From positions 3,596,001 through 3,660,000 of the forward strand of contig BCHX01000004.1 in assembly GCA_001599755.1 (NCBI GenBank): a DNA stretch of 64,000 nt. Reading direction: 5' to 3'. Positions 1 to 11,635 of this stretch are shown piece by piece; within the stretch, counting starts at the first letter, position 1, and each line of letters begins with the position of its first letter. The stretch comes from Gliomastix tumulicola (taxonomy: Eukaryota > Ascomycota > Sordariomycetes > Hypocreales > Bionectriaceae). Under the pieces are notes generated by a model. It did not search any database, was not told the origin of the DNA, and worked only from the letters and a program-made list of their open reading frames with translations. Position numbers and translations under genes: made by a program.

Positions 1-688
1 TGACCACGGTCCACCTGGAAACCAGCCCGTGACCAGCAGAAGGACCCCGCAGCAGCCTAACCTCCATTGGGAGCCCCTGTATCTTCATTATCCGGAACCG
101 AGCAACTACTGCTACTTACGGTATCTTTCCCAACCGCCCTCCAACCTCCCCGAGCTGCCTGAGGCGTCCTTGACCTCAGAAACCTTAACGAATTTCGCAA
201 ACCTCGTGTGTCTGGCCTGTACGGTTAGGGTTTGAGCTTCACCCACACATTTTCTTCATTCCGCTTGCCTGCCAGCCTTTGGACCGCTTCCCGCCCCGGC
301 TTGCCTCTCGTCTCGACTTGCGATCCCACCCACCTCTCGAGCCATCAAACCCCCCACAGGCAAATAGCCACTGATTCCCCCCCAGCCCGGCCAGACCTCT
401 ACTTCGACGATCTATCTATGATTCACTCGCCGTTCATGTTATTCTAATCATGACCCTGGTCCCCGCACCTGGCCGAGGGTCCGTCTTTGTACTGCCAGGC
501 GTCGCCTTCATCCGAACGACTTCCCCGTCCAGGTGGTGAAGCAGAGTCTCTCCCCTGCGGCCCGTCTGGCTCGTCGAATCCCCGAAACCGCGTCCGAACC
601 GACCGCCCCCGTCTCCCCGTGATCTCGAAGCCATAAAGAGGAAGAGTCGGATCCGGAGCCGTCTGTCGGCCCTTGGACAGCATCAACC
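1..688 (+). promoter_or_regulatory. ATG2 upstream region and leader
   Basis: No gene is recognised in this 688-base stretch. It is C/T-rich, as expected for a fungal promoter and 5' leader, and lies directly upstream of the ATG2 start. Short open frames at 29-235 and 232-447 have no recognisable protein character. The left edge may also hold the end of a neighbouring transcript, which cannot be judged from here. Confidence 0.5.
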
Positions 689-3600
689 ATGGCTTCCTTC
701 TTCCAGTCCTTTCGGAGCTCGCAGATGCCCAAGCAGCTGCTCCGCTACGCACTCTCCAAGGTCGATCTTCTAGACTCGGACGCCCTTGACATCGATAACT
801 TGGACTTCAACCTCGGTAGGAATACCGTGCTGGAGTTTAGAGATGCCGGCATAAACCTCAAGGTGAGTTGGTCACATGGGCCCATACGGCCGGAAGCTCC
901 CGTTCATCACGATCCCATTTGCTAACGCCCGTCGTGATACAGAAACTCGAAAGCATACTGCAGCTCCCGAGCTCCATCATCTTCAAGAAAGCGAAAGCGT
1001 CCATCGTCCGAATCTCCATTCCGATCGATTTCTACTCCGGCTCTATCGTTGTCGAGGTCGATGGCATCATCATAGGCCTAAAAGTTGCGGGTCTCGAGTC
1101 TAAGCAACCACCGTCAGAGACCTCGGGGGATCATGCCGTTGTTCCCAACGCAGCCGACCTCGCCCAGTCATTCCTCGAAGCGCGGCCGACTTCGGAATAT
1201 AGAGAGCTTGAGGATGCTATTGCGGCAGAGACGCAAGATCTAGGTGCCTCTGTGACGTTCACTGATGATGGAACAGACGACGAGGCACCTCTGGGCACTG
1301 GGCAGACTCTCACACTTCCTGGGTTCCTGACAGGTTTCTTGCAGGGTATCGTGGATCGAACACAGGTGAAGATCAAGGGCGTTACCTTCAACCTCGATAT
1401 CGACGTCCCAGTTGACTCCTCTAGCCCGAATTCGGAGCCGGTCTCCTTGCAGCTTGCCCTGGATGGCGTTGATGTGGAAGGTGTGACAACTAGAGTTGAG
1501 ACAACAGAAGGCGAAAATGACCCGTTCAGCGAACCGAAGGAGGGGAAGCGACTTGTCTCCCTACACAACTTGAGGGCATACCTAATAACGGAGGCCAGCC
1601 TGTTCTCGACACTATCCCAATCACCTATCACATCGCCATCGCTTGCCTCTTCTCCATCTCTGACGAGAAACCCCCCGTCTCGCGAAACCAGCGGCCTCGA
1701 GCAGTCTGTTCACTCATCTTTCCATCAATCCGTCCACCAACCAGCACCCGATTTAAGTATGCACCAGAGCCTCGCTAGCTTACTGTCGCAACGGTCTTCG
1801 TCAGACGAGGAAGAGGAAGAGGACGAAGAAGAACTCAGAGACAGCGAGATTGCGCTCGGTATTCCCTATAACTTCTCAGAAGAGGACGAGGAACCGCAGG
1901 AAGAGGAGGGCCCTGCGACGCCGAGGGCCTCCGTCTACCATGGGTTTGACGATTCGCCTGGCCGTCCTCCGTCGGTCTATCATGATTCCGACGACGCTTT
2001 GGACGAGTCGATGTTTCACTCTACCGTCCTCCCCGCACAAGGCCTCGCACAGTCCACAGCCTTGGAGCCCGATGTTCCGCAATGGGGGAGCATTTATCAA
2101 GACTCAAGATCCGAGCCAGCGTTGCGAAGACCGTCAACAAGCATACCGCCTGAGCGAGACGGTACTGAGAGTCCTCCACCTGCAAGTTCGTCGCCCACGT
2201 GGCAGGAAGCTGCCACTGATCAGCTAGGCAAAAGCGACTCGGTGGAGGATCTTACGCAGTCGCACTATTATACACATGAGGAAGCTGAGAGCATGTACAT
2301 GAGTGCGTTCTCTAGTGCAAGCGCTCAACCTCCACGCTCCCCAAGCCCATCCAGCTCGCATGATTCCGACCCTACTCAGATCCCCGAAGTCATGATGGCC
2401 TCAGTGATCCAATCCGAGATGTCTTCCGAGGCGCCTACCGAGGTGCCGGCTGAGACGCCCTTGCAGCCGCCGTCACCTAAAATCAGCCCACTGAGTGTAA
2501 TGCCCGGCGCATGGGGAGATGAATCTGAAGTGTCGGACACGCCTGCTTACGCCCCCCCGTCACCGAAACCGGCCTCTTCACCGGAGCCCACAGTTGGACA
2601 GGACAGCACGTCAGACCAGGTTGCTCCTGGTTCCCCCAAGGAACCTTCACACGTGACAATAGACACCAACGTTGGAGCGAGCACTCAAGATCCGGAGGTG
2701 GAGAACGAAGATGTTGCTACTCCTCGGGGTCCCACGAGGTTCGTGAAGGAACTCATGACGTTGAAAAGAGTGTCCGTATACGTTCCATCGAGCCAGCAGC
2801 TTGTCAACCCAGAGTCGGGCGACCCTGATCAGCTATCACAGTCATTGGGTAGGTCGGTCTTCGCTCAGGCACCTGGTGCCTTCTCAGTTCACGAAAACGC
2901 AAAGGCGAGCCAAGCGCCACAGGAGAACGTCAAGCCCACACAAGCTTCGCGCGGCGACAGTGGGATCGAGGTGAACATCTCTCCGATCACCGTCAATTTC
3001 GATGGTTCCTTGGCATTCCTGCTTGCCACGATCGTGGGAAAGCTTGCAGATATTCTCAAGCCGGATAGGCTAGCCACGCCTAGCAACGATGAAACCGACA
3101 CGGGCGAGACAAAGGAGGCTGAGACGCCAATACCCGACATCAAGGTGGTCCTCCATGAGATCTCTATCAACTTCGTTAATCAACTCAAGGGCGTGGCAGA
3201 CACACCCAGCCGCAACATGGATCCAACCGCATTCGCGTTTGATCATGAGGTGTTGTTCAACGCGAAATTGCAAAACCTAGTCATCTCATCAGCAACCAAG
3301 GTTGCCTCCAAATCAGCAAGCAAGAGCCATTCTACCAAGACTGTTACTAATGTCACAACGGTTCAGCTCGAAACATTTCGCTTTGGTTTCGAGACTGCAG
3401 AGATCATTTCATTCATTAAGGTGCAGCAGCCCATGAGCGCTTCGATCCGGGACGACTTCCTCTCCCCGGGATGGGATATTGGTGTCAAAATCACGAGTTC
3501 TGGTGGCAAGTCAACGATTGATGTCGAGACATTGCGACTGTCAATCCATTTGGACCTGCAGCGACTGGACGAAGCATTCTCTTGGTTTGGTGGTCTGAGC

Positions 3601-6600
3601 AGCTTCCTTAACATGAGCACCTCGACGCCATCGAACCCTGCGAAGCCCGCTAGATTGATTCCTCAAGAACAGTCAAAGCCCAGACGACAGAGCGTTCGAT
3701 TTGAACCGTCTCCCGAATATGAAAAGCCACCAGCTAGCGACAATAAGATCCACGTGAGAATGGAGGGTATCAGAACGAAACTCCAAGGCCGGGAGTGCAG
3801 CATTGCGGCTGAGATTAGCACCATTAGGGCTGTCAGCCGTGATGGCAACATAGCCGCTGCCGGTCGCCTCCTTCGCATCGCTGGGCCTAATCTTCGAACG
3901 TCCCGGGCCGAACCGGCAATTTTCGCCGAACTAGACGTTGTGCGGTTTGAATTCGCCCAGAAGCCGAAGGAGGAAGACCTGGAGAAGCTTCTTGAACTCA
4001 TTCTACCTTCCAAGACCAAATTTGACAAGGACAACGATGAGATTATGGTCGACACGCTGTTGCGCCAGCGAAGAAAGGGCTCTGTGCTGCGGCTCAACGT
4101 GGACAAGTTTGATCTTCGTGTGAAGAACTTGGCCCAGCTGGAGGTTCTGCCTGGTCTTGGGGAAGAGCTGGCGAAGCTCTCAACAGTTGCCAAGTACCTA
4201 CCAGAAGACGATCGACCAGGACTGCTCACTCTCGCACAGATCGCCCATACTCACGTGGATGTGACTGGTCCTGACAACATAGGCCGATTTGCCACTGACA
4301 TTGAGATGCTTAGTCTCGGGCACGTTCCAGTTCCCTCCTTGGTAGCAGCTTCGGTCCGGGCCATCAATGTGAAGCGGAATGCCACGGAGGAGCTATTGTC
4401 AACTTGCCGTGGATCCGATTCTGCTGCCGAACCGAGTCCCGCCATCATGATGCGCATGATTGGAGACGAAATCGACCCGGTTGTCAAGATGAAGCTGAGT
4501 AATCTGGCCGTGGAATACCGAGTGCCGTTTATTATGGACGTTCTCGGCCTGAAGGAAGATGCTACTCCTCAAGACTTCGAAGCTGAACTGGCGGCATCCG
4601 TTGCTAATCTTGGCGATCACGCTCAGACAGCCCTTCGACGTCCGTCCTTGAGTACGGTGGAGGCACCGGAGCCTGGCAACCCCATGACTTTAGACATGGG
4701 TTTCCAAGACTGCCTTATCGGTCTCAACCCGCTCAACCTCAAGTCAAAGATGGTTCTCGCCTTGACAGATGCTCGGGTGGAGGTTGTTTTGCCCAAAGAG
4801 GTTGAGACCAAGGTCGACGTCAATATCAGAAAGGCTTCAGTCCTCCTGATTGACGATATTGCTCTTGCTGTGGACGGACGCGCGACACCAAGTTCAAGCT
4901 CAAGCTCGAAGCGGCGATCATCTTCGACAACTGCTACACGCCAGGTTCTCGAATTTTGCTCTCGCGGCTATGCGAACATCTGCTCCGTTTCCAACGCGAC
5001 AATCATCCTGAATGTCCTACCAGGCATCGACGGAGCGAACAAGATCGAGGTGGATGTCAAAGAAAAGTCCCTGGTCTTAGAGACGTGCGCGGACTCGATG
5101 CAGACACTCATCACGCTGGCCAATGCCTTGACGCCTCCCACCCCGCCGTCCAAGGGTGAGAAGTACCGCACGGATGTCATGCCAGTAGAGGATCTCCTAT
5201 CTTCCATATCGCTCGAAGCCTTCGGGAACAACCAGGGAGAGTACGACTTTGACCAAGATTTCGCTGGAGCCCGCGAATTAGGTGCCAGTGGCAGCGAGTC
5301 TTCTGGTGTCGGGTTCGGTGGCTCGAATTCCAGCTCTCTACGGATCGAGTCGCAGTACTATGGAGATGACAAGGAAGAGCTTTTCGATGCCATGAAGTCG
5401 TCGGGGATGTCGCAAGGATCCACGACTATGCAAGATACGGCCGAAGGAGTCCTGCTTACTGGTATGAGGTCTTCCAGCCACATTTCTGACAGCGATGACG
5501 AGCTCGTCATCCATGAAGGCTTCTACGAGACAGAGGAGACCACACTGCACGACACCGCCAAGCTATGGAGCTGGAAGGAAAGCCGCCAAGAGAAGGCTCC
5601 AATCGACCTTGTGAAGCGCAGTCCTGTCAAGATCAGCGTCAGGGATGTCGACTTCGTGTGGCGCCTCTACGACGGTTACGATTGGGAGCACACCCGCGAT
5701 GTCATCACCAAGGCCGTGCACGAGGTCGAGCAGCGAGCCATACAGCGTCAGGCGCGGCAAGAGGACAGGGTCGATTTCTATGAAGAGGAAGTTGAAGATG
5801 GCCCTATGGGTGAACATCTGTTCAAATCCATCTACATCGCTATTTCTCCAGAGAAAGACCCTCACGATCTGGTTCGCGCCATCAACGACGATGTGAATGA
5901 CGCCGCAACCGAGACCGAGTCAATCGCGCCGACAGTTTACACTGTCAACTCTGGTCGGGCCGCTCGACCTACCCAGTCGAAGTCGAAGCGGCTGAGGCTG
6001 AATCGGAGCAAGAACCCCAAGGTGTCGTTCGAGTTCCGCGGGGTCGATGCGGACGTCATCATGTATCCTCCAGACTACGAGGGGGAAACTCGAAGCGCGA
6101 TTAGTGTTCGCGTCAGGGACCTCGAGGTTCTCGACCATATTCCGACCTCGACGTGGAACAAGTTTGCAACGTATGATCGAGATGCTGGAGCACGGGAGAT
6201 GGGCACGAGCATGGTCGACCTCGAGGTGTTCAACGTCAGGCCTACGAAGCATGTTGTGGCAACTGAGCTTGTGCTTCGCGTGGCCATCCTGCCGCTCCGA
6301 CTTCATGTGGACCAGGATGCCGTCGAGTTCATCGTCCGCTTCTTCGAGTTCAAAGACGACAAGGTACCCGTGCACGCCTCGGAGAGTGACATACCCTTCA
6401 TTCAGCGGCTTGAGATTTTGGATGTCGCCGTCAAGCTCGACTTCAAGCCTAAGCGAGTTGACTATACTGGGCTTCGCTCCGGGCGGACGACAGAGCTCAT
6501 GAACTTCATCATCCTGGAGGAAACGAAGATGGTGATGAGGCATATCATCCTGCATGGCATACTGGGCTTTGATCGCATGGGAGAGATGCTCAATGACCTG

Positions 6601-7268
6601 TGGAGTGCGGACATTAAGAAGAACCAACTGTCTACAGTCCTTGCCGGCCTCGCCCCCGTCCGGTCCCTCGTCAACATTACGAGTGGTTTCAGGGACCTGA
6701 TTGAGGTACCGCTCAAGGAGTACAAGAAGGACGGCAGAGTGATGCGAAGCATCTCCAAGGGTGCTACCGTCTTCGTCAAGAATACAGGCACAGAACTGGT
6801 CAAGTTTGGCGCTAAGCTCGCTGTCGGCACACAGTACGCCCTCCAAGGTGCCGAGGAGATGCTCACGAACCAGAGCTACGAAGAGCCGGACCCTGAGGAG
6901 AAGCGGCAAATCTCGCTGTACGCCGACCAGCCGACCAGCGTCATGCAAGGTCTGCGCGGAGGATATCGCTCCTTGGCCAGGGATATCAGCGTGGCTCGGG
7001 ATGCCATCATCGCCGTGCCCGCTGAGGTCATGCAGAGCGCTACGCCTGGCGGAGCGGCCAGGGCAGTGCTGGGCCGAGCGCCGACGATTGTCTTCAGGCC
7101 TGCTATGGGCGTGTCCAAGGCTCTCGGGCAGACGCTGATGGGAGTCACCAATACCATTGATCCCCAGCAGCAGAGGAGGATTGACGATGTAAGTCACCGT
7201 GCATTCCTTGGTCATGGGATCCATGCTAATATTACGTGTTGCAGAAATACAAGAAGCACTATGACTAA
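689..7268 (+). CDS. ATG2: Autophagy-related protein 2 (bridge-like lipid transfer protein)
   Basis: Model: join(689..862, 943..7188, 7245..7268), 2147 aa, all introns in phase 0. The first intron has a GCTAAC branch site near 921. ATG2 proteins form a long hydrophobic groove that moves phospholipids from the ER to the growing phagophore, working with Atg9 and Atg18. The N-terminus (residues 1-115) matches the chorein-type start of the family. Residues about 250-660 are a long Ser/Pro/Glu-rich disordered insert with an acidic run near 344. The C-terminal ATG_C region is around 1970-2075, including the GFRDLIEVPLKEY motif. The last exon supplies the short KYKKHYD tail common to fungal ATG2, which supports the 3' intron. 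Length is typical for moulds. The start at 689 gives the conserved MASFFQSFRSS beginning. Confidence 0.95.
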
Positions 7269-7841
7269 GAGACGAGGAGACTTGTATATACTTGGCCTCG
7301 CCGCTTTCGGTTGTTCAACTGCTGAAGCTAGCAACGGGCAGCAAAGTCTGATATCATTCACGATGGACACGAAACTTTTGAATTTCTTGACTTTTCATAG
7401 AGTCAGAAAAGAGTACCTGCACAAAACACACACGCTCACGAGCGATAGGATAGATTACCACCAGTGTGGGAAGAGACCGATCTCGCGGCTATTTACACAA
7501 ATGTTGTGACTTGGGACTGCTGGTGTTGGGAGGGTGATTCGTTGCTTTCTTCCGTTCTTTTTGCGAGTCCTTCTCTCTTGTGGCATTTTCCCTGCTTAGG
7601 CATGGGAAAGGAGTTGGTGGCATTTTACGGACAAGAGGCATAAAGTGCCTTGTCTGCCTTTGGATTTCGATATCTCTGTTCTCTCCTCATTACGGTCTAT
7701 ATTCCCTTATTTCTATTGTTGATGATTACTCTTTATGAACGTTACTACTAGATTGAGATACTACGAAATACCAGAGAAATACCGACACGAAGAGGTGTGT
7801 GCTCTTCCAGCCTGCAGACGTATGAACTGCGTGTCTGTTCC
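7269..7841. other. Intergenic, convergent 3' ends
   Basis: This holds the 3' untranslated regions of ATG2 (plus) and the GT8 gene (minus). I see no gene. An open frame runs on past the spliced ATG2 stop to 7509, but it is intron and 3' UTR read-through. Confidence 0.6.
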
Positions 7842-8848
7842 TCAAAGCCCGTCGTTGGGCACACCCTTGGCCTTCTCGTCGGCCTTGCGCTCCCTGTTCA
7901 CGTCGGCCCACCAGCGGTGCGTCTCCTCGGTGCCGGACCAGTTCCCCTCGGCGTCGACCTCCTCCCACGGCTTGGGCGTCAGGATGTAGTGCACGTTCTT
8001 GACGCGGTCGTCGCGCCAGATGGCGTCGTGCACCCCCTCCCACCGCAGCGTCTTGAGCGCGTTGTACACGTAGGGGAGCGCCACCCAGCGGTCGCGAAAA
8101 AGCTCCGACAGCAGCGACTGGTCCGCAAAGTCCATGCTCGCGGCGCCCTCCTCCATGAAGGACACGATGCGGTCGTAGTGCGCCGCGGACGGGTTGACGA
8201 CCTGCAGCCCCCCGTTCATGAAGCCCAGGGGCCCGACGGACGGGTGGATGCCCTCGGTCTGGGCTGCGTCGGGCGTGTCGTGCTGGAAGGTGAAGGCGCA
8301 GTGGGACGGGATCCAGTCGGCCGGGTAGTGCGGGCGCTTGAGCGGGTTGCAGACGCAGGCGTGGCCGGCGGCAAAGACGCGTTTCCCTGTATTATCATCT
8401 GATGAGGGCGCATCGTCGAGCTCCAGCTCCATGAGCTCGTCCATGTTCTGCAGGACGAGCATGTCCGAGTCGAGCTGGACGACGCGCGCGTACTCGGTCA
8501 GCGAGAAGGGCGTGAGCTTGGTCCAGCAGTCGTAGAAGCGCGGGTCGTTGGAGTAGTCCTTGGAGACCTTGGGGAGCAGGTAGGGGACGTTCTGGGAGGG
8601 GATGCCGCGCGCTGCGAGGGCGGTGTGGCCCTCAGCGGGGAAGGCGTCTGTCGTCAGGGCGACGAGGGGGTACTTTGAGCCGGCCTTGCGGAGGGAGTAC
8701 TCGAGGGTGAGGAGGCCCGGGAGGTAGTCGAGGTTGGTGATGAGGGTTGTCCAGACTGGAGGGGGGTGGTCAGGGATTCAGCTTGATAGTGGGGGAGAGG
8801 TTCTCTCTCACCTTTGTCCGACTCGACGGGCCGTTTTGAGGAGGCCAT
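7842..8848 (-). CDS. Glycosyltransferase family 8 protein
   Basis: Model: complement(join(7842..8755, 8812..8848)), 316 aa, with a 56-bp intron after codon 12. GT8 enzymes are retaining glycosyltransferases (glycogenin, galactinol synthase and relatives) that use a nucleotide sugar and a metal ion. The N-terminal VWTTLITNLDYLPGLLTLEYSL block is the usual GT8 opening. The metal-binding DxD is in LDSDMLVL (D108, D110). Downstream are a cysteine/proline segment (CVCNPLKRPHYP), FMNGGLQVV and FADQSLLSELF, all family-typical. No signal peptide or membrane segment is visible, so it is probably cytosolic. The acceptor substrate cannot be told from sequence; fungal homologues are usually labelled galactinol-synthase-like or GlcNAc-transferase-like. 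It ends convergent with ATG2. Confidence 0.87.
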
Positions 8849-10012
8849 GGCGAATGACTGTTAGCGACAAAAATAGCTATATGGAAACGAGTGACAATCT
8901 GAGTGTTCACGGCGGCTCAGTGAGGGCATTCATGGTGAGAAATGGAGTGAAGAGCCCCTCCTTGACTTAGACCGAATACCGATAGCGGGGTGTAGCTCTC
9001 TGCTGGATGACGCCATGAAGTGAGTTTGTAGATTAATTCACCCCGAAGTTGTGTAGGGTAATAGTCCTCCAATCACCTACAACCCCCGGGCTTTCTTCCA
9101 TTGACGGGCAGTCATTCACATTCTCAACCAGCATGCAATTGTGAGAAATTCGGTCCTCCTGGATTGTGCCCATCTGGTCGACCCGACGCGGGCTGTCGGC
9201 GCCTTTCCATCCCATCTCGCCAAGCCCGTACGCGTATTGACCAACAAAAGCCAGCCCCTGTTTGAGCAGCCGCCCACACTGCAGCCAGCCACACACCGCA
9301 AATTGCCCACCCGGGTCTCCCCCCAGACATTGCATGCATGCATGCATGACAAACAGCTTGGTCTGGTCTGGGGGCGCAGCTCCGGAACGGCAAAAGCCCA
9401 AGTTTGGGATGAGTTTGGGAATGTCCATCAGGGCCGCGTTGCTGACCAAGGGCAGCGCTCTGATTCGTCCGGGGCGCGACGGGGGATGTCACCTCTCCAG
9501 GGTGCTGAAACACCAGCTTGCCTCCGGACGGGCTCTGGGCGTCAACCAGCCCTGTCAAATCGCCCTCTTGGGACTCCAGACCATCAAGAAGACGGGGGCT
9601 ATGGTTACGTCCAAGGTTGGGTGAGATATCGCCATGTATGTCGCACTGCCGTCCAGGACCCTGAGCAGGTTATGAGCAGGAATGGCCGTGCCTATAGCTT
9701 CAACGTAATAAGTCGTAGGCTGGTCGCATGTTGTTTCAGAGGCCGTAGCGGCGGCCGCGGTGTTGTTCGGGCATGGCCATCGTTTGCTATATCAAGGCGT
9801 CTGTCCTTCCATCTCATCTCGTTTCTGTTTTCTTCCTTTATTTTCTCCTTCAACACTTTGTTCATCACAATCTTGCTTGTTTCCTTCTATCTTCCGCAGT
9901 TGTTGATCAATTGCTTCTCTGACGACAGGTCGTCTTTTCGTTTCGTGTCTCTGACTTACTTGGCCGGTCCTACCTGTTATTCTTAATACCCATAACCGTC
10001 TTCTCTTTCATC
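8849..10012 (+). promoter_or_regulatory. Intergenic region and leader of the AA8 gene
   Basis: 1.16 kb without a convincing gene. It serves as the divergent promoter space between the GT8 gene and the AA8-domain gene. The last 200 bases are T/C-rich, like a leader. A (GCAT)4 palindromic run lies at 9332-9347. The long open frame 9141-9986 has erratic composition and matches nothing I know, so I do not call it. Confidence 0.5.
9332..9347. repeat. (GCAT)4 palindromic microrepeat
   Basis: Four GCAT units form a perfect palindrome in the spacer upstream of the AA8 gene. Shorter GCATGCATG(C) copies occur at 27915, 27980 and 54187, all intergenic. It may be a simple repeat or a protein-binding palindrome; nothing in the sequence decides which. 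Confidence 0.7.
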
Positions 10013-10830
10013 ATGAAGTACTCTGCCGTCTTCTCTCTCGCCACGGCACTCTGTAAGTTAGAATGATCCTGCTGCTACCTGTCTTCTCTAACACATCGGA
10101 TATAGACGCCGCTGGCACCTCTGCCGACCACGACAGCTCCAGCAACCACACCAAGCCGGCCGCCAACTGCCGCAACAACATCTGCTACTCGGTCGCCGTC
10201 CCCGAGGCCACCGTCTCGTCCGAGGAGGGCCCCGTCTACTTCCAGATCTACGCGCCGGACACCTTCAGCTGGGTGGGCATGGGCACGGGCACGGGCATGG
10301 CCAACGCCAACATCTTCGTCATGTACCAGGACGGCAACGGCAACGTGACGGTCAGCCCGCGCCAGGCCTCGGGCCACACCATGCCGACGGTCCCCTCGAG
10401 CGGCGGCGCCGAGATCGAGCTGCTGGGCGGCTCGGGCGTCAGCGACGGCTGGATGGTGGCCAACTTCCGCTGCGACAACTGCGAGTCCTGGAAGCAGACG
10501 CAGGCGCTCAACTTTACGTCCGAGACGCCCATGATCGGCGCCTGGCGCTCCGGCGACTCGCTCGACTCGGACGACGTCGAGGCCGACATCCAGATGCACA
10601 CGGGCAACGTCCGCATGTTCGCCTTCGACCTGTCGACCGCCCAGGTCAACTCGCCCGAGGGGAACCCCTTCTTGGGCGACAACGCCGTGCCCGAGGAGCT
10701 GAACGGCGGTGCCAACGACACGGGCTCGGGGAGTGGTGACGACGAGGGCGCTGCGGCGGGCAAGAGCTCGTTCCTGGCGGGCAGTGTCGCGATGGCGGCC
10801 GTCCTCGTGGGCTTCAACCTGCTGCTGTAA
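10013..10830 (+). CDS. Secreted AA8-type cytochrome domain protein (CDH haem domain), probably GPI-anchored
   Basis: Model: join(10013..10052, 10106..10830), 254 aa. The intron splits a Tyr codon, giving MKYSAVFSLATALYAAG, a clean signal peptide. Residues about 30-200 resemble the b-type cytochrome (DOMON/AA8) domain of cellobiose dehydrogenase. The two expected haem ligands are visible: Met72 in SWVGMGTG and His178 in DIQMHTGN, about 106 residues apart. Two Cys pairs (NCRNNIC, CDNC) could form disulfides. The tail is a Ser/Gly/Asp-rich linker, then a small-residue cleavage-like site and a hydrophobic C-terminus ending LLL, as in GPI-anchored wall proteins. There is no flavin dehydrogenase or cytochrome b561 domain. 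Stand-alone AA8 proteins are thought to carry electrons outside the cell, for example to LPMOs or ferric iron; that role is inferred. Confidence 0.85.
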
Positions 10831-11635
10831 GCGGGTGGTCAAGCTTGATCCATATGTCGCAGCGCCCCAAGCGTGAGGCTCTAGATCAAAGGGCCGCCCG
10901 TTGCTGCATGAGAAAGGGGGCGGGAACGCGACTGGACAGAGACTCTTTGTACTTGTAACTGGCTAAAAGGTTATGGCCACGGGATTAGCAGGCAGGATTG
11001 ATATGTAATGATGAACATACATTCATGGGGGTAGAGAGAACCATCGTTTGACTCCAGGTACCCAGCCGATGCCTTCAAACGCGACGACCAGTTTGTTTTG
11101 ACTTGCGTCAGAGGCCCCTGACCTCTACCAATCCAGCCAACAGACTACCGGTAGCAATAGTCAATCTGAACATCGTAGTCCTGCTCGCAGAAGTCTTTCG
11201 CAGATACCTCCAACCCCCTCAGTCGCAAGACGTCCGTCAGAAGCTTACGTGACGCGTCGAGAAGAGCAAGATGCCTGTCCTGGGGCTCTGCGAGCCTCTC
11301 CCAAGCCTGAGACAATTTGGCGGATCGGGCAGGGCGCTGTATGTTTCCTGGTCCTCCTAGTGCATCAGAGCGGTCAGTTTGGGGTAGGTGGGGGTCAATG
11401 GCAGGGATCAAGGTGAAAGCTAGTCCTGCCAAAACGGGAGTAGTTCAGGTTGTTTCCCACACAGTGTCAATCGCGGGTATCTGTTCGCACAGTGCGCCTG
11501 CCTGCAAGGCTTTGACGAGCATGCAGTCCATGCATCACATACCACTGATAGCAGTCTTACCGAGCCTTACTTCCATTAGCCATGTGACTCTGGCTGCCTC
11601 CTCGACCTTCCCTCCCCCACCCAAGCATTCAAAGC
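10831..11635. other. Intergenic region
   Basis: About 0.8 kb between the AA8 gene and the broken amidase. It should hold the 3' UTR of the former and the remains of the promoter of the latter. I see no gene or clear repeat here. Confidence 0.5.

Noticed and set aside
5920..7224. 434-codon open frame antisense to the ATG2 C-terminus
   Set aside because: It is a shadow of the ATG2 coding frame, with His/Arg/Leu-rich translation and no family motif.
9141..9986. 281-codon plus-strand frame upstream of the AA8 gene
   Set aside because: The translation has erratic composition and no domain, and it runs through the likely promoter and T-rich leader of the AA8 gene.
10075..10842. 255-codon frame antisense to the AA8 gene
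   Set aside because: Exact antisense mirror of a C-rich coding exon; Val/Arg/Gly-rich translation is typical of shadow frames.
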